22,244 bases of DNA from Pelargonium nanum (lineage: Eukaryota > Streptophyta > Magnoliopsida > Geraniales > Geraniaceae), in contig JAYMTF010001616.1 in the NCBI GenBank assembly GCA_036897485.1, positions 1 to 22,244 of the forward strand, in the 5' to 3' direction. Under the pieces are notes generated by a model that was not told the DNA's origin, searched no databases, and was given only the letters and a program-made list of their open reading frames with translations. Positions within the stretch are counted from its first letter, which is position 1; every line of letters begins with the position of its first letter. Positions 9,385-22,244 of the stretch are shown here, piece after piece. Position numbers and translations under genes: made by a program.

Positions 9385-10402
9385 ATCTCCTTACTCTTCA
9401 CTTCGTTTCTTGGGCAGATCTTGAGCGTTGGGTTTGATCCGATTTACACAAAAAAATCGGTTTTTGATTATTTTAGTTTCTCAAGACCCACGTTTTTTTT
9501 TCTCATTCTTCTCTCGGGAGCTCTTGATTCACGCATTGAATCGAATTGGGTTGCGCGTATTTAGCTTCTGAGATCTTCGAGCTTCGTCGATTTGATTTGG
9601 AAGCGATTGAATCGAGGAGTGGCTCGAAATCTGGATCTGGTAGATGCGTTTGATTTGATCGAGAAAAGTAAGATTTTAAGCTTGTGGTGTAGCTTTGGGC
9701 CAATTCGGTTGCAGATTTTTACTGCGAGTTTGGTTTTGCCATCTGGCTTGTGCTGCTTTTTTTCAGCTCAAGAGTGTCACTGAGAAGAGAGAGAAGCTGT
9801 AAAGGTACGTGCTTTTTTTTTTTGTTAAAAATCTGATATGGATTCTGGAATTTATGTTGCTATTTTCTTTCCTTAGCTGAGCTTTTAATTGGGTTGTTGG
9901 GTTTAGTTATGATGTTTTCTTTGGAAAGTACCAAATATGAATTCTGGTTAAATCTGCTAGTTTAATTCGTTAGTTACAGCAATGTAGATTGTTGAGCTCC
10001 AAGTTTTGTCAAATTCATTTTTTTTTTATCTTTCTAAATGGGTTGTGATGATTTTAGTAGGAATTCAAGATTTTACTTTGGCAATACTTAGAAGTTGAAC
10101 CAACCACCTGTTCAATTATCATTCAGCTTTGTACCTGTTCTTTAGTTAATGAGAACTACCAACAACTTCACTCAACTGGTGTGGTGTGGTGTTGTGGTGT
10201 CTGGTAAATTGGAGTACAGGATTTGAATTAGTGTTTAGGGGGTTGGGAAATCTGAATCTTGTGGGAGCTGTTCAATATTAAACTGATTTCATATGTTCTT
10301 AGTAAACCCATATGGTGTGGATGAGGGCTGATGTTAGTTTTGTCTAAAAACACAGAATTGAAGACGATTATACCGTTTCAGCATTGATTTTGTGATATTC
10401 TG
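9385..10402 (+). other. 5' leader of the BSK gene with leader intron and one short uORF
   Basis: The non-coding first exon ends at 9804 (AAAG, then GTACGT) and the intron closes at TTTCAG, 10376-10381, leaving 21 nt before the start codon in exon 2. The leader intron is 577 bp. The first exon holds only one ATG, at 9644-9646, opening a four-codon uORF (M-R-L-I-stop, 9644-9658). A further optional 99-bp intron, 9668-9766 (GTAAGA donor, TTTTTTTCAG acceptor), would remove sequence just after the uORF. The left limit is estimated from the TATA box. Confidence 0.6.
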
Positions 10403-14834
<4,432 letters not shown>

Positions 14835-15400
14835 TGAACTAGGTTTTATTGATCTGTTGAATCAACTTCACTACTCTCTGTGGGGTGTTCCATTTGTGAA
14901 GGTAAACGCACGGTGCTGGTCACAACATTTCAATGTGTAGTCAACCAGAGTGAATGCTTCACACAAAAGCTGATTCTTTATGCTCTGATAAATATTATGA
15001 AGCCTAGCATGGAGTTGAAGCTATATTTATGACAATATTTGACATGTGATTTGAGTGTGGGTAGTAGTATGGTTTCCTTTTTTTTTTCTGCAGGCGTTTG
15101 AGAAGCGTTTCAATTCTTTGTGCGGTTTGATTAGTCGTTGTGCATCACTGAAAATTTTGCCTCCCATTTTAGTTTAATTGAAGAAATGGAAAGCAAATGG
15201 GAGGCCATATATAAAGTCTTGTATTTTGTGTACAGATACTGCTCATCTTGCTTTGTTTATGCAAAAGAGTTTGTTGGTCTAATCCCTTTCTTTTTTTTTT
15301 TTGTTCCTCTGCTTATTAGTGGATATAAATTCTTGATCATCGATTTTTGTAGCCTTACATCTGTTTTAGCACCCAAAATTCAATGAGAAACAGAAGAAGA
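14835..15400 (+). other. 3' UTR of the BSK gene with a probable intron
   Basis: A well-formed donor (GAAG|GTAAAC, intron from 14902) and a strong acceptor (a long T tract then CTGCAG, ending 15093) define a candidate 192-bp 3'-UTR intron. The stop codon would lie 67 nt before the junction. GATAAA at about 14986 and TATAAAG near 15208 are weak polyadenylation candidates; the true 3' end cannot be fixed. Confidence 0.45.
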
Positions 15401-15417
15401 AAAAAGACAAGCACTCA

Positions 15418-15510
15418 GTAGGGCGGGCAGGTGGTTGATTAATCGAGGTCTCAGATTCGAGTCTCGGTATTTGTAGCTTGCTGATTAAAAAAACAAAAAC
15501 AAAAACTTCT
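15418..15510 (+). mobile_element. SINE-like fragment with B-box core and A-rich tail
   Basis: GGGCGGGCAGGTGGTTGA is followed by GAGGTCTCAGATTCGAGTC (from 15445) and, further on, by an A-rich tail with CAAAAA repeats near 15486-15506. The order A-box-like, B box, A-rich tail is that of a tRNA-derived SINE. The A box is poor and target-site duplications were not found, so this is a fragment or a diverged copy. It sits between two convergent genes. Confidence 0.45.
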
Positions 15511-15635
15511 TGAATGGCAAGACTGTACTAACAAAACAATAAAAGCCACTGTTATTTGTAAAAACAAAAAGAGAGTAAGGTTGAACATAGTTTAAATTCA
15601 TATCACCAACAATGTCAAAGAGAAAGAGTGCTAGC

Positions 15636-15641
15636 TTTATT
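15636..15641 (-). terminator. AATAAA polyadenylation signal overlapping the stop codon
   Basis: On the minus strand the last codons run GAG TGA and continue ATAAAGC, so the canonical AATAAA begins with the final A of the stop codon. If used, the 3' UTR would be only about 20-40 nt. Other, weaker signals further left could be used instead. Confidence 0.5.
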
Positions 15642-18600
15642 CACTCCCATAATTTCACTTGTGCGGTTCGAAATGATTCCTTTGTTATGCCATAATAGAC
15701 GGGGCTATCGCTGGAATAGGTGATGAAATTCCATCCGAAAGCTGATCCCCCCACAATATAAGATCCTTCAATCGGGCTATCTACAACAAGCCTTTGCTTC
15801 TCGGAGGCATTTCCCGATGATTTCGAAGCTAGCTCCGCTGGCTGTGACAGCTGTTGAGTCTTTTGTCCATCTTCTGCTGTCAGTTGTTTGTACAGAACCA
15901 TTAAAAGCTTCATCTCTGCAAATTGGGAGACAGAATGCCATAAGTGCATCTATAAACCAACACAAATTATTTATTCATTATCTTAGCAGCAATAACAATT
16001 GACTGATCACGAAGGAAGAGTGACCACAAGAAGATATTGATTCGGCCATAAGGCCTAAATACCTGAAATGCTGAATGTCTATTCACTATCTTGATTAGTT
16101 GAGTAACGAGTACAATAACCCATAGTCGTGGTGGGTTTAGGAGGTACACGCAGTAAGAAACAAATTACACAAACCATTCATTGATTACCATAGTCTCATA
16201 ATTTGCCCTATCTATCAAATCTCATGATTTCCTCCACAATGAATCAAACCCACGATTTGTTCCAACAAGATTTGGAACTGGAAACTCAATACATAAATAT
16301 GGTTTTGTTGGTGGTTCCTTCAGTGGCTCTGCATGCAGAGTGGAAGTTCATTCATCACTATGCGCTAGCAGGATAAGAAAACTTCCACTCTGCCCGAACA
16401 AAATGCTTCACTGACTTTAGTTCTGAGCTCCAGAGGAACTCACAGTGCCCAGCATAGAACAGGATTGACCCAACATATTTAAATCATGAGCTCAAACCCC
16501 CATGTTTCAGAAGATATTATGAATAACCTCTGGGTCGAGGACTGAGCTAGACCAAATAAAAAAATCCCACTTTGATAGTCATAGTATATATTCAAGGTTA
16601 CGCTCTATTAAGCATGGCAATTTCATCCAAACCTAAAAGCAACTTGAAATCTCTATCCACTTAAACCGGAGATGGAAATTGATTACTGGGGACGAGGACC
16701 CCATGGCCTCACCTCCCCCAACACACAATTTTTGCCAAGTCATAATTAGATTTTGTGGGGTAACATAAGAGCAGCTTGAAGCTCCAATCTCCAATACCAC
16801 ACCAATGATAATTGTATTTGTATCAGCAGATGCATACTGGCCATATGTATCACTTGCAGATAATATAAATTTATTTAGTCAACTATGCTAAGATTATACA
16901 TGTATATTGACAAACTTACGTTCTTGAATTTCATGAGCTGCCTTGCAATTTCTGAATTCGGGGGCCCTGAGCACCTTCATGAAAAAAGAAAAGAAAAAAT
17001 GAGAGATCTTCAGGCTTTCCATTCATAAAAACGATGTTCCAAGCTTGAAGTGAAATTTTTGATAAACTAATGAAGGGAAATCTAACTTGAGTAATCATAC
17101 CTACATCATACTAGTCTCTGAAATAAGAGTTGCATGCTCACCATTTCTTTCGTAATTTCTGGGAACCTTACTAAATCGATTAACTAGGTAAGATACACTC
17201 ATGCACATAAATCCTTTTTTAATTGCAGCATATTACTAATAGTATTCTGGGAAACTTGATGAGACTAGGATAAATGTCATGAGTCCACTCCATGCTACCT
17301 TGATATCAAACAACAGATATTGACCCAGTGCTTAATTATATTTATATCCATCAAATATCGAACAAAGGACTAAAATCAGAGACACATTCTTTCTCTAACC
17401 AAAAGTGCATGCTCGGTTATTTCAAAGGCCAAGGAAGTGTAACGAGTTCCACAATTTTCAGTCTTTCCTTACATATAGATAATCATGTCTGCTTTAGTTG
17501 GAATATTTTGTAAGGTAAATAACACAAGAATGATATGGTATAGAACAAACATTCATATTTGTTTTTTCAGGACCCTCAAAGACACAACTATTGCAGTCAC
17601 CCCAACTTCACCTCTCCTTTTTCAAACAACCCATGTGCATTGACATAGAAGATTCATAGAAAATGACTTACAATGATCTGCCTCTTTCTCAAATCATAAA
17701 TATTTATACTAGAAGGCCAATAATGGTTTCATAATCTGAAAACAATCTAAGAAATAGATATCAAATGAGAAACATATGGTGAAAAATACACAACCAAAAC
17801 GAATGACAGCTACCTCAAGGTGATCAGAAATTCAGGCATCTCACAGGTCCAAAAGGTGTTTCAACAATAGAGAGTTAGAGACCGTTTTTAGTAAGTTAAT
17901 TATGCATGAATTGTCAATATTATCCCTAAGATAAGTTCATCACATCCATTTGAATTTAAAGGAGTAATATTTACCCAACTTCTAAGGGAGACTCATCTAT
18001 TAAGGCCATTCTAAGGGACACTTATCCATTCAAAGACAGTCATACGAAGAATAAACATGACAACTCCCTCTCGGACAAAAAAATTCCTCCAAAGATCTCG
18101 ATGATGCTCACACTAGAGCACAAGAGATAACTTAAACACCAATGTCACACTTTCTACTGCACCAGAAACCAAAAACGGTCAACTGAAGCTAGACATGACA
18201 TACACGATACTTCTCATTCACTTCAAACAATGTAACCCTGTGCCTTCAACTTAATGTACACCCAAAACTAAACTGGACTAGTAGCAAATTAGACCACTTT
18301 TTCTTTTCCATAATCTATTTATTTGGTGGTTAAAGTTTTTGCAGGATTCATTTCCGGATAAAGTCTCTATTATACAATCCCAGAACTTAAACAAGCAAAC
18401 AACAAAAATACTGAAGCCTGAACAACAAATTACCAATTCCAAATGAAAAAAAATGGGGATTTTTTATATAACAAAATTCACTTGCCAATCGGTACTAAAT
18501 ATTTCAAAAGCAGATCACACTGTAGATCAAACAAACAATGAATTCAATAATTCATATAGTTTAGTACATAACATCGCAACAATTTTTTATTATTTAAAAG

Positions 18601-18985
18601 TGACAGCTTTACCAATAAAATCAAACAAAAGAAGAAATCGTCAATGCATTGTGCATCAAGAGAAAAAACCCAGAAATAAAATTTAAAAAAATATTCGGAA
18701 ACAAGTAGTTTTGGGACGACACTGGATATGGGTGTGATCTATGAAGTGTACCTCAATGAAGTGGGGACGGAGATCTTTGAGAACAGCTCTGATTTTGAAG
18801 TACCTGCAATTTTGGAGAGCGTTAGTGTCGAGTGGTCTCTTCTTGGTCAGGGAAGGAGGTGGTTGCGGCGGAAGATTTTGGGTTATGGTTGGTGGGTTTT
18901 GGTTTGGGGCTGCGGAGTTCGGAGGTGGCATGGGTTCTTCCATGTCTGAAAACTCGGCTGCATCCTTTTTCGTTTTGCGATACAT
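15641..18985 (-). CDS. Conserved plant protein of unknown function, three exons, 187 or 173 aa
   Basis: Coding exons are 18985-18752, 16974-16920 and 15915-15641; the introns are 1777 and 1004 bp, both GT-AG, and the phases fit (ends GAG|, GAA C|, then AG ATG). The first exon encodes a proline/asparagine-rich, probably disordered stretch followed by CRYFKIRAVLKDLRPHFIE. Exon 2 continues VLRAPEFRNCKAAHEIQE. Exon 3 gives QMKLLMVLYKQL, a polar linker, and the compact C-terminus YIVGGSAFGWNFITY plus YYGITKESFRTAQ. The helical middle and the GGSAFGWNF block read as a conserved protein, but I know no assigned function and no catalytic motif, signal peptide or membrane span is evident. The start is uncertain: an in-frame stop at 19001-19003 bounds the frame, but the ATG at 18985 overlaps a TATA box, so the Met at 18943 (173 aa) may be the real start. 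The gene converges on the BSK gene. Confidence 0.8.
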
Positions 18986-18990
18986 ATATA
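18985..18990 (-). promoter_or_regulatory. TATA box overlapping the first possible ATG
   Basis: The minus strand reads CTTATATATG; TATATA occupies 18990-18985 and its final A is the A of the upstream ATG. If this is the working TATA box, transcription should begin about 25-35 bp downstream, near 18955, and the upstream ATG would not be in the mRNA. AT-rich plant DNA makes chance TATA strings common. Confidence 0.4.
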
Positions 18991-19003
18991 AGAGGTATTT
19001 TCA

Positions 19004-19960
19004 ATCGGGTGCCCAAATCTCAATAATAATTTATTGGCTGACCCGCTAAACTAAGATATGGAAGAAAAGAAATTGGTCGGGCGCTACGTATTCACGTATT
19101 TATTCTGACGGGTATGAGCGTTAATTGATGAAATGTCATTATCTCATTGACATAAATTAATTGGCGGGAAGTGTCAGCCAATAGATCATGACTGTAATTC
19201 TTTTTTCTCATTTTCAATTTTTGTGCGATTATACAATCGCACCGATCTTTTCGATTTTGGAAAATGATAAACCGAAACCGACTGAGGAAATTGATAAGAC
19301 CGAACAAACAGAGGTCAATTTTTAGGACCTATTGTACTTAAAAATTTAAATAGGCCTAATCTTTAATTGAGTCTAAACAATTCAAAGATGAGGTTAAATT
19401 GTAAATTAGAGGGTAAAATATTAAAATTAAATTAAAAGATAACTACAGTTAGATATAAAAAAAACAAAAAAAAAACATCGTGTTATGCACATAACTACAA
19501 GAGTTTTAACCCGATTCAATCAACTACAAAAAAAAATGTATGAGTTGCATCGTTACTAAGTACTAACGGTGTTAAGTTTTTGAAATTTTAATTTTTTTGA
19601 CTTTTTTCTAAAAATTGCTCGATACGTAGAATGCAACTCATCTATGAATTGTTTAGACTCATAAATAGTCCCATTTGAATTTTTAAATACATCTGGTCTA
19701 AAAAAATTGAAAAAGACGGAAGAAAAACCGGCCTCGATAAGTGCAGTCTAATCAACTTCCTCAATCAACTTCGGTTTGCCATTTCCCAAAACCGAATAAA
19801 TCGATTCGATTCATTATTTCAGCGCAGTTGTTGAGTAAACCAACCATGCACGTGTCTAATAAATTTGATTCCACATAAAAAAAAAAATATTAACATGCAA
19901 TCCAATAAATTTGTGAAAGTGGAAATCCATTAGATTTCTAGCTTTCAATTGATTATATAA
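19004..19960. other. AT-rich intergenic DNA, no gene seen; short inverted repeats
   Basis: The left part is the promoter region of the minus-strand gene. A perfect 8-bp hairpin, GTGCGATTATACAATCGCAC, lies at 19223-19242. An 11-bp inverted pair, ATGAGTTGCAT at 19540-19550 and ATGCAACTCAT at 19631-19641, encloses 80 bp. No exon or RNA gene is recognised. Confidence 0.4.
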
Positions 19961-20311
19961 CTAGTATTTTGGCCCAACGATGTTCAGGTCTCTAAATAGT
20001 ATATTATATATGCAAATATCATTCTTATTATAAAAGAAATAAGAAATAAATATAACATTAGCTAGATATTTGAATGTTATATATTTCAAATTAATTAAAA
20101 GCTAATTTCTTTTATCTTGTAATAGCTAATTTAGGATATAGATCAATTTAAAATTAATAAATTATATTAGTTATATGTTTAATTATAATTTACACATGTT
20201 ACAAAATTGAAACTTGAAATAGCCACATGTCAATTAATTAGACATTCAATTAGAATTGAAAATGACACATGTCATTCAATTAGCTAGAGACTTCTCTTTA
20301 TAATATATATA
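19961..20311 (-). mobile_element. Helitron-like element, minus strand, with degenerate 3' hairpin
   Basis: CTAG at 19961-19964 is preceded on the minus strand by a worn hairpin (19971-19990, AACATCGTT core) and followed by T. The probable 5' end, TATATATATTATAAAGAGAAG reading down from 20311, directly abuts the 3' terminus of the next element. Its AAAGAGAAGTC...GAATGACA(C)ATG motifs are shared with the neighbour's 5' part. No coding capacity; a short non-autonomous copy. The 5' TC expected of Helitrons is not clear. Confidence 0.5.
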
Positions 20312-20897
20312 CTAGTATTTGACCCCAGCTTTGCTCGGGTCTTCGCTTTTTTTTCAAAATACAATAAAAATTTGATTTTATCTTACAATTGATTAATTTA
20401 TTTTTTGTCCACTCGTCTTTTTTTCAACTAAAATCTAATGAACTTCAAATAGCCATCAATACGACTTGAACTTGTGACAATCAGTCAATTTTTTTAATGA
20501 AAAATTGTTGAGTTTGAAGAAATTATATGTATAATAGTTTATGTAATAAATAATATATGCGAACCGTAATGTAACTTTACTTTATTTACATATATATGTA
20601 TATATATATTTAGATGCAAAGAAACTTAAATTTACAAACTTCAAAATTATTTATATATTTCAAAAAATTCTACGAAGATTTGTATTATCTTTCTTATCAC
20701 ATGTAATTCAAATAGTTTAAATATTTATCATTAAGTGTTATTTTGATAGGCAAAATTAGAATTATTAGTTATAATTGACACATGGCATAAAATTAGATAA
20801 ATGAAATTGCCATGTGTCATTCAATTAGATTAGCAATTGATAATTGGGGATGACACTTGTCGCATAATTAAGGTAGGACTTCTCTTTAATATATATA
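20312..20897 (-). mobile_element. Helitron-like element, minus strand, with well-formed 3' hairpin
   Basis: CTAG lies at 20312-20315. Upstream on the minus strand is a 9-bp stem with one mismatch (GACCC + AGC arms, 20321-20341, loop of three), then a 5-nt spacer. The base after CTAG is T. Its 5' part, from 20897 downward, reads TATATATATTAAAGAGAAGT followed by CCTACC and by paired ACAAGTGTC/CCATGTGTC motifs. About 586 bp without coding capacity: a non-autonomous copy. Confidence 0.6.
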
Positions 20898-21602
20898 CTA
20901 GTCTTTAAACCCGGCTTTGCTCGGGTCATTATTAATTATTATTAAGAATTTGTACTATGTTATAATTTATCAATATAATAATTACTGATAAATCATTCAT
21001 TATTTTAGCAAAAACATATTAATTTTGCCAATTCTACCGCTTTATATAATGAGAAAAACCACATTGATACATGTAATCATTTGAGCGTATTAATAACTCA
21101 TTTAAAGTTCTTAATATAAAATAAATACAAATTAAATTTTCCCTAGAGTTTTGCATCGTTTCAGGACCGAGACCAAATTTTCTATCAAATATGGACCGAA
21201 GTCCGGACTTATTCTAATCGATCCAAGGACTGGACTTGACTTATTGTAAATGGTTCGAATCGGGACTGAACCGAATAGACCGATTATAATTTGAAAAAAT
21301 TATTATAAATGAATAAAATTGAGTTAACAGTAATAAAATATATTGTTCTAAAAAATTATAATTACTAATAGAATAGATTAAAATGAAAATGAAAAATCGG
21401 TCTAGTTCGAATTCGGACCAAACTAAATCGAAACGAATCTATTTGTTTTGAGTTAGTTCGGTTTGATCTGACTTGGTCAATGCTTCCGTTCAAACTCAAA
21501 CATGTTCAACCTTAAATTTGGCACAATTATACTCTCTATTTCTTTATACATTTAAATGCTTTTAATGTGGGTAGTCTTCTCTTTTCAATTTTAATCCATT
21601 GA
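20898..21602 (-). mobile_element. Helitron-like element, minus strand; left terminus clear, right limit uncertain
   Basis: CTAG at 20898-20901 is preceded on the minus strand by a hairpin with arms ACCCG(G)C (20909-20926) and a loop of three, and followed by T. A possible 5' end is TCAATGG...AAAAGAGAAGAC reading down from 21602, with A as the preceding base. That candidate lies inside a local duplication (CCATTGA recurs near 21711), so the right limit is not secure. The interior holds CCGAAC/GGACCGA-rich sequence with no coding frame. Confidence 0.45.
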
Positions 21603-21745
21603 TATATATATTTTTGAAAAATACTCAATAGCAGAAATCTTTTTAATTGAAAAATATATATTAACTCAATAGCAAAAATATATATTGAAAAATATATATT
21701 TTAATTGTATTCCATTGATATTTACTCAATAGCAGAAATCTTTTG
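21584..21745. repeat. Local AT-rich direct repeats
   Basis: ACTCAATAGCAGAAATCTTT occurs at 21623-21642 and 21724-21743, with a partial copy at 21664-21680. CCATTGATAT precedes both full copies. The pattern suggests a local duplication with slippage in AT-rich sequence. Confidence 0.7.
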
Positions 21746-22244
21746 AAAGGAACAAAGTCATACTTAACTTAAATATTTATTCTTGCTTAAAACAAAAAAA
21801 AAAACTTAAATATTTATTCTAGAAGTTATATCTTAATTAGTTTTATGATTTAAATAAATTATTATTAAAGTTTATGAAAATTATATTTATATTTTTTATA
21901 GAACTAAAATATTTACCTTTGGTTGTTCATCATAGTCCATTTATAGAAATAATTTAAATGATTATCTACTTTATCATTTCACTACTACACAATTTTAAAC
22001 ATCGTCACTAAATTTTATTTTATCAAAATCATTATGAATATTTTATTGTGTTGTTGGTAATATATATAGTGGCTTAACATAAGTAGGCATATATTATTGT
22101 AAAAATTATATTAAGAAATTAGAGAACAAAAGTTCAGAGAATTACTTTAACTCTATCCATGTACCATGACAGCTTGAGCTAAACAAATTAAAGCACATAT
22201 GTGAAGTTCCCAGCGATATTTGAATTATTTTGGAGATTATGTTA
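21746..22244. other. AT-rich DNA with a possible CACTA-type end
   Basis: ACTTAAATATTTATTCT occurs twice (near 21767 and 21804) around a poly-A run. CACTACTACAC at 21980-21990, followed by ATCGTCACTAAA, resembles the terminal CACTA motif of En/Spm-type transposons; the partner end, if any, is outside the window. No coding exon is seen. Confidence 0.3.

Noticed and set aside
10030..10120. C/D snoRNA in the BSK leader intron (GTGATGA near 10045)
   Set aside because: No CTGA D box and no terminal stem at the required spacing.
15641..15949. 102-codon minus-strand frame as an independent small gene
   Set aside because: Its upstream Met lies in intron sequence; the real exon begins at 15915 after a TTTGCAG acceptor and joins exon 2 in phase.
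18728..19049. Several plus-strand frames opposite the first exon of the minus-strand gene
   Set aside because: They are antisense shadows of a proline-rich coding exon and have no support of their own.
19223..19242. Another Helitron 3' hairpin
   Set aside because: The stem is perfect, but no CTRR terminus lies within the usual distance on either strand.

Overview
The window is eudicot nuclear DNA. It is AT-rich, its genes are split by introns, long intergenic stretches hold decayed transposon ends, and the one gene that can be named confidently belongs to a plant-specific family. The species cannot be told from the sequence. Three protein-coding genes can be reconstructed, none of them as a single open frame.

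Layout. Positions 1-57 are the 3' end of a Helitron (17-nt hairpin, then CTAG). At 1011-1420 a 23-bp direct repeat encloses four exact-period 87-bp units. Positions 2400-3560 look like a worn retroelement with a possible gag trace. From 3560 to 6000 no gene is recognisable. At 6126-6693 (minus) lies a three-exon gene for an 82-residue lysine-rich protein, preceded by a telo box and TGGGCY motifs as in translation and ribosome-biogenesis genes. A diverged 230-245 bp tandem duplication follows at 6861-7335. A 112-bp element with 12-bp inverted ends and a Pol III B-box-like core is at 8379-8490.

The central gene (about 9385 to about 15400, plus; CDS 10403-14834) encodes a BSK3-like brassinosteroid-signalling kinase of 491 residues: N-terminal myristoylation/palmitoylation signal, atypical kinase domain and C-terminal TPR domain. 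It has a 5'-leader intron, a GC-AG intron exactly between the kinase and TPR parts, and probably a 3'-UTR intron. Convergent to it is a second minus-strand gene (15641-18985) for a conserved plant protein of 173 or 187 residues and unknown function. Between their 3' ends is a short SINE-like stretch.

From 19.95 kb to the right end the DNA is AT-rich and transposon-dominated: three same-strand Helitron-like 3' termini lie head-to-tail, followed by short direct repeats and a possible CACTA end. The three genes show no operon-like or pathway link; they are ordinary plant neighbours. No undescribed multi-gene system is visible. The most informative oddities are the GC-AG intron that would gate the TPR domain of the BSK, the Helitron array, and the miniature element at 1.0-1.4 kb.
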